Below the pieces are notes generated by a model, which saw only the letters and a list, made by a program, of their open reading frames with translations, was not told the origin of the DNA and did not search any database. A stretch of 64,000 nt of DNA from Aeoliella straminimaris. GTDB taxonomy: Bacteria > Planctomycetota > Planctomycetia > Pirellulales > Lacipirellulaceae. The translations under genes were made by a program, and so were the position numbers. The stretch covers positions 124,001 to 188,000 of the forward strand of contig NZ_JAMXLR010000061.1 of the NCBI RefSeq assembly GCF_024054565.1. Direction: 5' to 3'. Positions 16,281-24,880 of the stretch are shown in pieces (position 1 is the first letter of the stretch; every line of letters begins with the position of its first letter).

Positions 16281-17603
16281 ATGATCCAGCCCCGTACGCT
16301 TAAAGGTTTTCGTGATTACTTGCCGCAGGCGATGCTGGCCCGCGAGCACCTGATCGAGACCGCCCGCGGTGTGTATCGTTCGTACGGGTTTGCGCCGATC
16401 GATACGCCGGCGCTGGAGTACCTGGAGATCCTGGCGGGCAAGGGTTCGGACGAAACCGACAAGCAGTTGTACAAGTTCACCGACGCCGGCGGGCGCGAGG
16501 TCGGCATGCGGTTCGACCTGACGGTGCCCCTGGCCCGGTTTGCGGCCCAGTACGCGCAGCAGTTGGGGCTGCCGTTCAAGCGGTACCACATCGCCAGCGT
16601 CTGGCGGGGCGAGAACACGCAGCGGGGTCGCTATCGCGAGTTCATGCAGTGCGACTTCGATACCATCGGCACCGAATCGCAAGCGAGCGACATCGAAACC
16701 GCCCTGGTGATTCACGACCTGCTGACCAAGATCGGCTTTGCCGACGCGTTCACCATCCAGGTGAATCACCGCGGAGTGCTGAACGGGCTGCTGGAAACGC
16801 TGGACCTGGCCGACCAATCGACGCACGTCCTACGAGCCATCGACAAGCTGGCAAAGATCGGCCCCGAGAAGGTAGCCGCCGAAATGCAGGAGACCGCCGG
16901 CGCCTCGATCGAGCAAGCTGGCGAAGTGCTGCAGTTCGCGGCGCTCGAAGGTCCCAACGAGCAGGTGCTCGAGCAACTCAAGCCGATGGTCGCTGGCAGC
17001 GAGGTGGGCGAAGCGGGCCTGGCGCGGCTCGAAGAGGTACTGTCCGGCATTGCTGCCGCCGGCGTTTCGCCAGAGCGAGTGAAGCTGGACGTGTCGATCG
17101 CCCGCGGGCTCGATTACTACACCGGCATGATCTACGAGACCACGCTCGCCCAACTGCCCGACATCGGCAGCGTGGCCAGCGGCGGCCGCTACGACAACCT
17201 GGCCCAGATGTTCACCAAGCAAAAGTTACCTGGAATTGGTGCGTCGCTGGGTCTCGACCGTCTGCTGTCGGCCATGGAAGAACTCGGCATGGTGCCAGAA
17301 GTCCGCACACCGGCCGAAGTCTTCGTACCGCTGTTCAACGAGGAACTGTTGGGCCCGCTGCTGAAACTGTCGAACGATCTCCGCTCAGCCGGCTTGCGGG
17401 TGGAGTTGTACAACGAGCCCAAGAAGCTCGGCAAACAACTGCAGTACGCCGACAAACGTGGCCACCGAGTGGCCGTGATCGCAGGGCCCGACGAGATCGA
17501 AGCCGGCGAGTGCCAGGTGAAGAACCTGGCCGACGGCTCCAGCGCGACGGTCAAACTCGAAGCAGCCGCCGGTGAGATCGAGAAAATTCTGGCGGGAAAG
17601 TAG
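16281..17603 (+). CDS. hisS: Histidine-tRNA ligase
   Basis: 440 aa, normal length for bacterial HisRS. Class II synthetase motifs are visible: KGFRDYLP at the N-terminus; the ATP-site motif 2 in VWRGENTQRGRYREFMQCD (about residues 112-130); the HisRS-specific ARGLDYYTGMIYE (about 273-285); SGGRYDNL; and motif 3 in GIGASLGLDRL. A C-terminal anticodon-binding domain follows (EVFVPLFNEE ... LGKQLQYADKRGH). Charges tRNA-His in the cytoplasm. The start ATG directly precedes the conserved RTLKGFRDYLP. Confidence 0.97.
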   Translation: MIQPRTLKGFRDYLPQAMLAREHLIETARGVYRSYGFAPIDTPALEYLEILAGKGSDETDKQLYKFTDAGGREVGMRFDLTVPLARFAAQYAQQLGLPFKRYHIASVWRGENTQRGRYREFMQCDFDTIGTESQASDIETALVIHDLLTKIGFADAFTIQVNHRGVLNGLLETLDLADQSTHVLRAIDKLAKIGPEKVAAEMQETAGASIEQAGEVLQFAALEGPNEQVLEQLKPMVAGSEVGEAGLARLEEVLSGIAAAGVSPERVKLDVSIARGLDYYTGMIYETTLAQLPDIGSVASGGRYDNLAQMFTKQKLPGIGASLGLDRLLSAMEELGMVPEVRTPAEVFVPLFNEELLGPLLKLSNDLRSAGLRVELYNEPKKLGKQLQYADKRGHRVAVIAGPDEIEAGECQVKNLADGSSATVKLEAAAGEIEKILAGK

Positions 17604-17627
17604 AAGTTGACTTAGGCGGAGAGAATT

Positions 17628-17788
17628 AGACGCGGCTAATCGCGCGGATTTGAGCGGATGGACGCCGTTCAGAAGTACAATCGCGATGTTGAGTCTCTAC
17701 TAATCGAGTCACTTTGCTCGATCACTGGTTGTCAATTCACTCTGATCCGCGCTAATCCGGTAAAATCCGCGCAGATCCGCGACTAATC
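17628..17788. repeat. Family A inverted pair, empty
   Basis: Left copy 17628-17664 (AGACGCGGCTAATCGCGCGG and TTGAGCGGATGGACG). Right copy about 17742-17788 (TGATCCGCGCTAATCCGG through GATCCGCGACTAATC). The 75-base centre has no reading frame. It lies between the convergent hisS and exbD genes, so it could also act as a bidirectional stem-loop. Confidence 0.75.
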
Positions 17789-17803
17789 TGTGCAGGACAA
17801 TGG

Positions 17804-18247
17804 CTACTCCGCATCGGCTGCAAACTGCACCTTCGCCAGCCCCAGCGAGCGGGCCAGGTCGTACACCGTGATGGCTTCGGCTAGCGGTACCGCGTCCTGG
17901 CAGTCGACCACCACCGGCAGCGAGGCGTCGACGCTGGCGATCGCGCCCAGCAGTTCGGCGAGCTCCGCGCGCGACGCGCAGGGCTGATCGTTCACCCGCC
18001 ACGTAATGCCATCCCCCCCGGTGGCCACCTCGACGACGATTCGCTCTAAGTCGTCTGGCGGCTCGATCGGCACATCCACCGAGGCGTTGCTGCTTACCAA
18101 CAAGTTCGACGGCAGCACCAACTCGACCGCCTGAAAGCTGGCCGTGCAAACAAAGAATATGAGCAGCAGGAACACCACGTCGATCATCGCCGTCATGGAC
18201 AACTCGCCCGACTGCTGCCGAAAACGGGGATGACGCCAGGAGGACAT
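17804..18247 (-). CDS. exbD: ExbD/TolR family protein (second copy)
   Basis: 147 aa. A short cytoplasmic N-terminus leads to one membrane segment with the family Asp: SMTAMIDVVFLLLIFFVCTA (about residues 17-36). A periplasmic domain follows. In the ExbB-ExbD and TolQ-TolR systems this Asp is essential for proton-driven motion that energises outer-membrane processes. It is the last gene of the minus-strand operon TPR-exbB-exbD-exbD. A repeat pair sits between it and the first exbD. Confidence 0.88.
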   Translation of the reverse strand: MSSWRHPRFRQQSGELSMTAMIDVVFLLLIFFVCTASFQAVELVLPSNLLVSSNASVDVPIEPPDDLERIVVEVATGGDGITWRVNDQPCASRAELAELLGAIASVDASLPVVVDCQDAVPLAEAITVYDLARSLGLAKVQFAADAE

Positions 18248-18290
18248 GGTGGTTTAAACCTCCCTTGCCAAACATACGCACGCGATCTGC

Positions 18291-18367
18291 CGAAGGAGGA
18301 AGGTGGAAGGGGGAAGGAGGAATAAGGTACGCTCTGCGTCCGCCTTCCGCCTTCTGCCTTCCGCCTT
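18291..18367. repeat. GAAGG/CCTTC inverted repeat pair (family D)
   Basis: Purine-rich left arm 18291-18321 (GAAGGAGGAAGGTGGAAGGG ...) and pyrimidine-rich right arm 18340-18367 (CCGCCTTCCGCCTTCTGCCT ...), about 18 bases apart. It lies in the gap between the two exbD genes and would form an imperfect hairpin in their transcript. Confidence 0.7.
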
Positions 18368-18408
18368 GGCGCGCCGAGCAGCGCAGTGTTTCGTGGCAGT
18401 GTACTTGG

Positions 18409-18825
18409 TCATTGTCCCTCCTCCACCACCGCGAAGCTCACGTCCCAGATGCCCGCTTTAGCACAGGCCACGAGCACTGGTTTGACTTCGCCGAAGGGAA
18501 TTGTCGAGTCGGCGCGGATGCGGACTTCGATGGGGAGCGTGGCGCGGTCGTGTTCGTAGGCGAGGCGGGTGTCGAGTTGGTCGATCGTCGTGGCGCCCGC
18601 TCCCAGCAGCACGGTACCATCGGCCTTGAGGTTGATGGTCACCCGCTCGGTTTTCGTCTCGGTGAGCTCGTCGCCGGTCGAAGCTAAGGGCAGGTCGAGT
18701 TCGAGCTGTGTCTCCTGCTGCGCGAGGTGACTGCTCACGAGGAAGAAAATGATCAGCAGGAACACGACGTCGATCATCGGCGTCATGTTCATCGAAATCG
18801 GCTTGCGATAGCGGGCGCTGGTCAT
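18409..18825 (-). CDS. exbD: ExbD/TolR family protein (first copy)
   Basis: 138 aa with the same plan as its partner: NMTPMIDVVFLLIIFFLVSS (about residues 13-32) holds the conserved Asp, and the periplasmic part has the TolR-like VTINLKADGTVLL and EVRIRADSTIPFGEV segments. Works with ExbB as a proton-motive-force-driven stator. It would normally follow exbB directly, but a 0.67-kb orphan gene with its own inverted repeats lies between them. Confidence 0.9.
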   Translation of the reverse strand: MTSARYRKPISMNMTPMIDVVFLLIIFFLVSSHLAQQETQLELDLPLASTGDELTETKTERVTINLKADGTVLLGAGATTIDQLDTRLAYEHDRATLPIEVRIRADSTIPFGEVKPVLVACAKAGIWDVSFAVVEEGQ

Positions 18826-18847
18826 TGGGTTCTAGAGACTGGGAAGA

Positions 18848-18860
18848 TTAACCACGGAGG
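18848..18860 (+). repeat. CACGGAG-type inverted repeat, left arm (family H)
   Basis: TTAACCACGGAGG, a perfect 13-base inverse of 19504-19516. It sits just outside the stop codon of the enclosed orphan gene. Confidence 0.75.
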
Positions 18861-18863
18861 AAG

Positions 18864-19442
18864 TTACGGATCCATAAACGGCGACCAAAACCAAACTTCG
18901 CCCGACTCGAGGTCGCGAGGAGCGATTCTAGTTTTCTTGCGATGCTTCTTCGCACGATCGATATTGGGATTACAGCAGAAATCGCTAACGCCCTGTCGCC
19001 AGTTTTTTAATGCTTCTCGAAATAGGCCCATCCCTTCGGGTGTGAATTCAAACTCAGCGTTTGTTCCCTGGAGCGACAGGCACATCTCCAGCAACTCATC
19101 ACAGGCTGGGGTTTGACGCACTGTGAGACTCGTGATGCTGGATCCGCGGTTGAACTTGCGGAGAGTCAATTTCAATTTATCCAGTTCAGAATTATCCTTA
19201 AGCAAATCGGTGGCATCCAGCAACGGCTGAATGCCCTCGGCTGAGGCTTTCATGCAGATGCAGGGTTCCGCGTGCCCGAGCTTGTGACCGTGCTTCCAAC
19301 AATCGATGTCGAGGTTTGTGAACTCTGAGTACAAGTCAGTTCTCTCATCTTCATCCAGGGTGGCGCCTGGCTCGCCGTTTGTTGAGGAAAAAGCGGCGCT
19401 GCGCTGCCCCTCGCTCTGTTGTGAATCCCCTTCGGGGAACAT
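18864..19442 (-). CDS. Orphan hypothetical protein inserted in exbB-exbD operon
   Basis: About 192 aa from ATG 19442 (MFPEGDSQQS); the true start is uncertain. The frame stays open to 19529, but that extension translates the repeat (NHGGHG) and is not believed. Visible blocks: DLYSEFTNLDIDCWKHGHKL, CICMKASAEGIQPLLDATDL and a C-terminal LFREALKNWRQGVSDFCCNP. No family recognised. Lower GC than the exb genes, and it separates exbB from exbD. The region around 19392-19440 also looks repeat-like, so the start may be further downstream. Confidence 0.45.
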   Translation of the reverse strand: MFPEGDSQQSEGQRSAAFSSTNGEPGATLDEDERTDLYSEFTNLDIDCWKHGHKLGHAEPCICMKASAEGIQPLLDATDLLKDNSELDKLKLTLRKFNRGSSITSLTVRQTPACDELLEMCLSLQGTNAEFEFTPEGMGLFREALKNWRQGVSDFCCNPNIDRAKKHRKKTRIAPRDLESGEVWFWSPFMDP

Positions 19443-19503
19443 CTCGATCCTCGGCAAGAATAATTCGCGACCATTCGCGTGAATTCGCGGGCAATCTCCG
19501 TGC

Positions 19504-19516
19504 CCTCCGTGGTTAA
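19504..19516 (-). repeat. CACGGAG-type inverted repeat, right arm (family H)
   Basis: CCTCCGTGGTTAA, exact reverse complement of 18848-18860, located just past the exbB stop codon. The preceding bases (CAATCTCCGTGC) extend the similarity to this repeat family. Confidence 0.75.
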
Positions 19517-19525
19517 ATTCGCACC

Positions 19526-20254
19526 TCACGCTTTACGATTCAACAGTGCCCGTTTCACCGGGACCAACAGTCCTTTGGCGGTGGCCATGCATTCGGCGAC
19601 CAGGCCGTCCACGCGGTTGCGGAACACAGCGTAGGCGGCGAGCGACGGGATGGCGATCAACAGGCCGCCCACCGTGGTGACGAGCGCTTGATAAATGCCA
19701 GAGGCCAACTCGCCGGCGCGGGCTGCGCCTTGCGTATCGGCCACTTCGCGGAAGGCCATGATCATGCCGATAACCGTGCCCAGCAGGCCGACCATGGGGG
19801 CGATGTTTCCCAGCACGCTGAGGTACTCGATCTTGCGAAACAGCCGCCCTGCTTGCTCGGCGGTCTCTTCTTCCAGACCTTTCTCCACGGCGGCCCAGCC
19901 CGACTCGGCTTCCACTAGCGCCGCTTTCATCATCGACGCCAGCGCGCACGGCGTGGCATCGCAGCGCTGTACGGCCTGGCCCACTTGTCCTTGAGAAAGC
20001 AACTCGCGGAGCTGCGTCACCAGTTCCTCGGGCATCAGCACGCTGCGGCGTATCGTAATCACGTGCTCCACGGCCAGCGCCAGCCCGCCCATCGACAGCA
20101 GGAGCAGCAGCGCAACGATCAGGAATCCGACGATGCCGCCGGAGAAGATGATGTCCGAAATCGAGTCGCCGGCCACCGGGGGATCAGGCTGTGGAGGTTG
20201 CTGAGCCAGGGCCACTGGCGCGGCTAGCACCGTTAGCATTGCGGCAAGCAACAT
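19526..20254 (-). CDS. exbB: MotA/TolQ/ExbB proton channel family protein
   Basis: 242 aa from ATG 20254, where a signal-like MLLAAMLTVLAAPVALAQ begins. Three further membrane segments are visible: IVGFLIVALLLLLSMGGLAL, a central one around ALASMMKAALVE ... IEYLSVLGNIAPMVGLLGTV, and ALVTTVGGLLIAIPSLAAY. The GNIAPMVGLLGTVIGMIMAF block is the family signature. Forms the inner-membrane channel with the downstream ExbD proteins. A TTG start at 20344, next to the upstream stop, is possible but would place 30 extra polar residues before the signal. Confidence 0.88.
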   Translation of the reverse strand: MLLAAMLTVLAAPVALAQQPPQPDPPVAGDSISDIIFSGGIVGFLIVALLLLLSMGGLALAVEHVITIRRSVLMPEELVTQLRELLSQGQVGQAVQRCDATPCALASMMKAALVEAESGWAAVEKGLEEETAEQAGRLFRKIEYLSVLGNIAPMVGLLGTVIGMIMAFREVADTQGAARAGELASGIYQALVTTVGGLLIAIPSLAAYAVFRNRVDGLVAECMATAKGLLVPVKRALLNRKA

Positions 20255-20344
20255 CGAAAAGCGTGTGCGAAGCAATCGAAACGTCCTTGTTTGAGGCCAT
20301 GGGTGGTAAGGTGGAAGCCGGGGGCGCAACGCTTCGAAATCCAA

Positions 20345-21331
20345 CTATTCGGCCGATTGTAGCATATCCTTCGCTTCGGCTGCTGCGGCAGTTTTGGAGT
20401 ACTCGCGCACCAATCGCGTGGCCAGCCGCTTGGCTTCCTCCTGGTGTCCGCCGGAACCTAGCACCTTCGCCGCGCGCAACAGTGCGGCGGCTGCAAGCTG
20501 CGGTTGCTGTTCGGCCAGCATGCTCGAGCGCAGGTACGCTAGAGCCGCGGCGTCCGTCTCGCGCAATTGTCGCCAGGTGTCGCCGACGACCAGCCAACCG
20601 CCCGGCTGCAGTGCATTGGGGAACGCGGCCAGACGTTGTTGCCAACGCTCGACGTCCGCCTTCGTGGCGGTCACCACTTCGGTGCGCCACTGCTGCATCT
20701 CAGCCAAGGGAGCAATCTGCTCGTGGCCGCTGCGAGCGAGCGCCGCCAATGCGGCGAGTGCCGCGGCCCGCTTGCTGCCCGATAGCGAGTAACTGGCTCC
20801 CAGCAGCTTGGCGGCCGGCTGGTCGCTGGCGAGCCACTCGTCGACCACCGCGGGGGCCACCTGGGTGCTGGCGTGCCAGGCCAAAGGGGCACGCTCCAAA
20901 GCCGGGGTGGCCGGGTCACTCTTGGCCAGCTCCACTAGCAGCCGTCCAGCCGTGGCAGCGTCGCCCGACCCGGCGTAGCACTTCATCAGCTGCTGCATGG
21001 CAAGACGCCGGCCCCAGGGGCGCTGGTCGGCCCGGGCGGCCGCGGCCAACAGCTCGGCTGCCCGAGAATAGTTGCCTTCGGCCAGTTCGTCGGTGCCCTG
21101 CTGGTACCCCTCGGGCCACTTGGTATCGACTTCCCGCACCCGCTCGGCTGGGTATTTTCGCTCGGCACCGCTGGCGTTGCGAATGGTGATCTGCTGCCCT
21201 GTCCAGTCGACCACCGTGCCGGAAATCTCGATGCGGCCCTGACCATCGTCGCCCGACGACAGCGTGACCGTGTCGGCCATGGCCCAACTGGCGAGCAGGC
21301 ATCCGACGATCGAGATGGCTGGGCGGAGCAT
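20345..21331 (-). CDS. Periplasmic TPR-like protein of the ExbB operon
   Basis: 328 aa from ATG 21331 (MLRPAISIVGCLLASWAMAD, a signal peptide). The first third has a short beta region (VTLSSGDDGQGRIEISGTVV, TIRNASGAERKYPAERVREV). The rest is TPR-like helices, e.g. GTDELAEGNYSRAAELLAAA and QQLMKCYAGSGDAATAGRLL. It is the first gene of the operon with exbB and the exbD pair. Planctomycetes commonly place a TPR protein before exbB, suggesting a periplasmic partner of the complex. Confidence 0.7.
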   Translation of the reverse strand: MLRPAISIVGCLLASWAMADTVTLSSGDDGQGRIEISGTVVDWTGQQITIRNASGAERKYPAERVREVDTKWPEGYQQGTDELAEGNYSRAAELLAAAARADQRPWGRRLAMQQLMKCYAGSGDAATAGRLLVELAKSDPATPALERAPLAWHASTQVAPAVVDEWLASDQPAAKLLGASYSLSGSKRAAALAALAALARSGHEQIAPLAEMQQWRTEVVTATKADVERWQQRLAAFPNALQPGGWLVVGDTWRQLRETDAAALAYLRSSMLAEQQPQLAAAALLRAAKVLGSGGHQEEAKRLATRLVREYSKTAAAAEAKDMLQSAE

Positions 21332-21530
21332 GGGCGTGGCGGCAAGGGGCAAATGGCAGGGAAAAGCCTAGTTTCGAGGTTTCCCGCGAGCTTGGCAAGG
21401 CGGACATTCCCCCACGTGCGGAGCGTTGCTAGTCACGGCGCTCGGCAGCAACTACACTACTGGGTACTGCCCCCGTGTGCCGGGTTCGGAACTGCTCGGC
21501 AAGTTCGCATGTTGCGACTGGGAGAATTCT

Positions 21531-22841
21531 ATGCGCTTGCTTAGCGTCTGCAGTTGGTTGTTGTTGTTTGTGTGCCCCGGCGTTGTCCAGGGCGAAGTCG
21601 AGGTAACCATCGAGGTGCGGCCAGTAGGCGAAGCCCGCCCCACCTTCAAGTTCGAAAATCTTCCTGCTCCTTCGTCGTCGGATGCAGGCAACCTGGCTCG
21701 AATCACCCTGCTCGACGGTACGCGGGACCCCAATGGGCAACCGCTTACCGCGCTGGTCGATGGCGAGCTCGCAACACAGGACGACGATCCACAGAAGTGC
21801 TTCTTCTTCCGCGGCGAGGGTGGCCGAGTGATGCTGGATCTCGGCCGCGAGATCGACATCAAGCAGCTCAACACCTACTCGTGGCACACAGGCGCCCGGG
21901 CGGCCCAGGTCTATACGCTGTGGGCCGCCGGCGACGATGCCCGCGGTGGGCGACTCCGTCGCGCGGGCAGCAACGACCCCAGCAGGTACGGCTGGACCAA
22001 AGTGGCCGATATCGATACCCACAACACCGATGGCGGCAATGCAGGACAGATTGGTGTCAGCATTTCCGGCGGCAACGGACAGGCACTGGGCAACTACCGC
22101 TACTTGTTGCTGGACGTCGAGAAGTCGCAACCCGACCATCGCTTTGGCAACACGTTCTATACCGAAATCGACGTGGTGGATGGCAACGAGTATGAGCAGC
22201 CCGATAACGAGGGCCAAGTCGATTCGATAGTCATCGACGACAAGTACGAGATCTACTTCGACACTACCGGCGCGCCGGAACTTCGCGGCTGGGTCGACGA
22301 AGTGCTCAAGCCGGTGTGCCGAGAATGGTATCCCAAGATCGTCGAAATGCTGCCGAGCGAGAACTTCGAGGCGCCCACACAGTTTACCATCTACTTCCGC
22401 AACAACATGAACGGCGTGGCCTACACGCAAGGGCGCGACGTTCACTGTGCAGGCGTATGGTTCAGCCGCAACTTGAAGGGCGAAGCCGCCGGCGCCGTGG
22501 TGCACGAATTGTGCCACGTCGTGCAGCAGTATCGCTCGCGCCGCAATCCGGGCTGGTTGGTCGAAGGTGTCTGCGACTACATTCGCTGGTTTATGTACGA
22601 ACCCGAGAGCCAGCGGCCGCGAGTGAACTTCAGTCGCGACAACTACGACGACAGCTATCGCGTGACCGGCGCGTTCCTGAACTACGTGGTCGCCGAGCAT
22701 GGTGAAGAGATCCTGCCGAAACTCAACGCCGCGATGCGCGAGGGCCGCTACGACGCGGACATTTGGAAGGAACTCACCGGCAAGACAGCACCGGAATTAT
22801 GGACTGCGTTTGGCGAAAGCCAGCAGAGCGGTGGCAACTAA
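21531..22841 (+). CDS. Basic secretory protein (BSP)-family putative metallopeptidase with discoidin-like domain
   Basis: 436 aa from ATG 21531, preceded by GGGAG at good spacing; signal peptide MRLLSVCSWLLLFVCPGVVQ. Residues about 35-190 resemble an F5/8-type C (discoidin/NPCBM-like) beta-sandwich: GNLARITLLDGT, LVDGELA, MLDLGREIDIKQLNTYSWHT, YRYLLLDVE. Residues about 215-430 match the BSP family known from plant defence proteins: FTIYFRNNMNGVAYT and the zinc motif HELCHVVQQY, followed by NPGWLVEGVCDYIRW. Likely an exported metallopeptidase that binds surface glycans. Confidence 0.82.
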   Translation: MRLLSVCSWLLLFVCPGVVQGEVEVTIEVRPVGEARPTFKFENLPAPSSSDAGNLARITLLDGTRDPNGQPLTALVDGELATQDDDPQKCFFFRGEGGRVMLDLGREIDIKQLNTYSWHTGARAAQVYTLWAAGDDARGGRLRRAGSNDPSRYGWTKVADIDTHNTDGGNAGQIGVSISGGNGQALGNYRYLLLDVEKSQPDHRFGNTFYTEIDVVDGNEYEQPDNEGQVDSIVIDDKYEIYFDTTGAPELRGWVDEVLKPVCREWYPKIVEMLPSENFEAPTQFTIYFRNNMNGVAYTQGRDVHCAGVWFSRNLKGEAAGAVVHELCHVVQQYRSRRNPGWLVEGVCDYIRWFMYEPESQRPRVNFSRDNYDDSYRVTGAFLNYVVAEHGEEILPKLNAAMREGRYDADIWKELTGKTAPELWTAFGESQQSGGN

Positions 22842-22907
22842 TCGCCAGTCACTGCGTCCATAGAACATGTGGCGTCGCCAGTCTGCGGCAACGTAGCCTG
22901 GCGACGC

Positions 22908-24335
22908 TCACCCCAACGTTACCAGTTCCGGCTGGACGTGCTGGGTGACCACCGTGCCGAACAGCGTGTGGGCATTGGCGTCGTAGATCGCAATGTCGAT
23001 GGTCTCGCCAATCTGGCGGCGGTTGCCGTCGAACACCACGATGCGGTCGCACATTGTCCGGCCCGTGAGCTGTGTCTGCAGGGGCACGGCGCCGAGTTCG
23101 GCTTCCTTCTTGGCGGCGGCCTTGCTTGGTCCCTCGACCAGCACCTGCACGGCCTCGCCCAGGAATCGCTGGTTGTCCGCCTCGCTGATTTCGTTCTGCA
23201 GCTGCAGCATTTCGTTGTTGCGCGCCCGCTTTACGGCGTCGGGCACATCGTCCGGCAGATGTTGCGCGCCCTTGGTGCCGGGGCGCTCGCTGTATTTGAA
23301 GATAAAGCTGTTCTTGAATCGCGACTCGCGGACCAGGTCCATCGACATCTGAAAGTCTTCGTCGGTCTCGCCGCTGAAGCCGACAATGAAATCACTCGTC
23401 ACCGCCACACGGGGAATCATCTCGTACGTACGGGCGAGCATCTCGCGGTACTCGCCGACCGTGTAGCCGCGACGCATGGCCTTGAGCTGCGCGTCGCTGC
23501 CACTCTGGGCTGGCACGTGCAGGTACTTTGAGCACTTCGGCAGGTCGCGGACCGCTTCAAGCAGGTCGTCGGTCATGTCCTTGGGATAGTTGGTGACGAA
23601 CTTGATGCGATCGATACCGTCGACATCGTGAAGCGAGTAAATCAAGTCGCTGAACCGCGTGGTCTGCTCGCCTTCGTTGTACTTGTAGCTGTTGACGGTC
23701 TGCCCCAGCAGCGTGATCTCCTTGCACCCTTCGCCGGCCAGTTGCCGCGCCTCGGCCAGGATGTCCTCGGGGTGGCGGCTTTGTTCCGGGCCGCGGACGC
23801 TCGGCACGATGCAGTAGGTGCAGAACTTGTCGCACCCAATCTGAATGCGGACGTACGCCTGGAATGGCGTGGGCCGCATCGTGGGGTCGCGCAGCGGGTC
23901 GAAGCTCTCGTGGCTGCGAGCGATCTCGGTGCGGCTACCTTCCTTGCGGCCCAGGCTCACTTCGAGTTGCTGGTCGCCGGTGGTTTGCACTTTGCGAATC
24001 AGCTCGGGCACCTGGTGCAACTGGCCCGGGCCAACGACCAGGTCGACGTAGGGTGCGCGCTCGAAGACGGTTCGCTGGTGATTCTGCGCCATGCAGCCAA
24101 TCACGCCGATCACCTTGTCGGGATTCTGCTGCTTGGCATTCTTCAGCCTGCCCAGTGCGCTGTAGATCTTCTCCTCGGCGTGCTCGCGAACGCTGCACGT
24201 GTTGAAGATCACGGTGTCGGCGGCCGCCGAGTCGCTGGTCAGCTCGTAGCCTTCCTTGCGCAGGGCAGCGACTACCAGCTCGCTGTCGAGCACGTTCATC
24301 TGGCAGCCAACGGTTTCGATATAAAGCTTCGGCAT
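22908..24335 (-). CDS. miaB: tRNA-2-methylthio-N6-dimethylallyladenosine synthase
   Basis: 475 aa, radical SAM methylthiotransferase. The N-terminal UPF0004 domain holds three cluster cysteines (VGCQMNVLD, FNTCSVRE, VIGCMAQ). The radical SAM CxxxCxxC is in GCDKFCTYCIVPSVRG (about residues 167-182). A C-terminal TRAM domain is present (AVQVLVEGPSK ... LTGRTMCDRIVVF). It adds a methylthio group to i6A37 of tRNAs reading UNN codons. The VRGPEQSR signature favours MiaB over MtaB or RimO. Confidence 0.95.
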   Translation of the reverse strand: MPKLYIETVGCQMNVLDSELVVAALRKEGYELTSDSAAADTVIFNTCSVREHAEEKIYSALGRLKNAKQQNPDKVIGVIGCMAQNHQRTVFERAPYVDLVVGPGQLHQVPELIRKVQTTGDQQLEVSLGRKEGSRTEIARSHESFDPLRDPTMRPTPFQAYVRIQIGCDKFCTYCIVPSVRGPEQSRHPEDILAEARQLAGEGCKEITLLGQTVNSYKYNEGEQTTRFSDLIYSLHDVDGIDRIKFVTNYPKDMTDDLLEAVRDLPKCSKYLHVPAQSGSDAQLKAMRRGYTVGEYREMLARTYEMIPRVAVTSDFIVGFSGETDEDFQMSMDLVRESRFKNSFIFKYSERPGTKGAQHLPDDVPDAVKRARNNEMLQLQNEISEADNQRFLGEAVQVLVEGPSKAAAKKEAELGAVPLQTQLTGRTMCDRIVVFDGNRRQIGETIDIAIYDANAHTLFGTVVTQHVQPELVTLG

Positions 24336-24443
24336 TGCAAAGTTGGCCGACGGCGCTAGCCGCGGGCAGATCGGTGAGAGATTAAGTAAAATGGTTCGCG
24401 CATAGCCAACGAGCTACACCTCGTCGTGAAACAACGCACCGCG

Positions 24444-24632
24444 TCACGCCGCGCCTTCTCGCTCGCGATTCTTGCGTTCCTCTTCGAACTCGGCCTGGCG
24501 GCGACGATGCTCTTCGAACTGCTGCTGGATGTCGGCCACCAGCTGATCGCGGCGGCGGCGCATCAATCGCACCAGCGTGCCGACCGCCACCACCGCGGCG
24601 ATGACGAACAGTGCGATGTCCCAGCGTTCCAT
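24444..24632 (-). CDS. Small single-pass membrane protein
   Basis: 62 aa from MERWDIALFV: one transmembrane segment (IALFVIAAVVAVGTLVRLM) followed by a highly charged helical tail (RRRRDQLVADIQQQFEEHRR and more Glu/Arg). Preceded by GGAGCC at a workable spacing. Function unknown. Its place between miaB and fmt, all on the minus strand, allows a loose operon. The longer frame to 24689 adds an unlikely polar head. Confidence 0.6.
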   Translation of the reverse strand: MERWDIALFVIAAVVAVGTLVRLMRRRRDQLVADIQQQFEEHRRRQAEFEEERKNREREGAA

Positions 24633-24790
24633 CGAGGGGGGCTCCTGCCTGTGGGGATCCAAATTGCGGCGACCCACTATGGTACTCAATACCCCCCGGT
24701 CGACGCGAGGGGAATTGCGGATCGCCGGAGCAAGTCGGCTCGTCCTCGAGCCCGGTCAGATTCGCAGAGCTAACCCAATGGCCTCAGTTC

Positions 24791-24873
24791 GCCACGAAGA
24801 GGCACAAAAAAGCACGAAAACCGTAAAGCTTGCGAGCCTCTTTGTGCCTTATGGTGCCTTTTTTGGGGCTATT
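24791..24873. repeat. AGAGGCAC inverted repeat pair, possible fmt terminator
   Basis: Left arm 24791-24822 (GCCACGAAGAGGCACAAAAA ...) and right arm 24836-24873 (GCCTCTTTGTGCCTTATGGT ...). It begins 8 bases beyond the fmt stop codon. On the minus strand the hairpin is followed within the distal arm by a run of six T residues, so it may also terminate fmt transcription. Confidence 0.6.
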
Positions 24874-24880
24874 GCTTTAC

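Noticed and set aside
19443-19529. N-terminal extension of the orphan protein in the exb operon (NHGGHG...)
   Set aside because: It is a translation of the CACGGAG repeat and not conserved-looking protein sequence.
21429-22700. 423-codon minus-strand open frame
   Set aside because: Antisense to the BSP-family peptidase gene, whose signal peptide, ribosome site and zinc motif are convincing.
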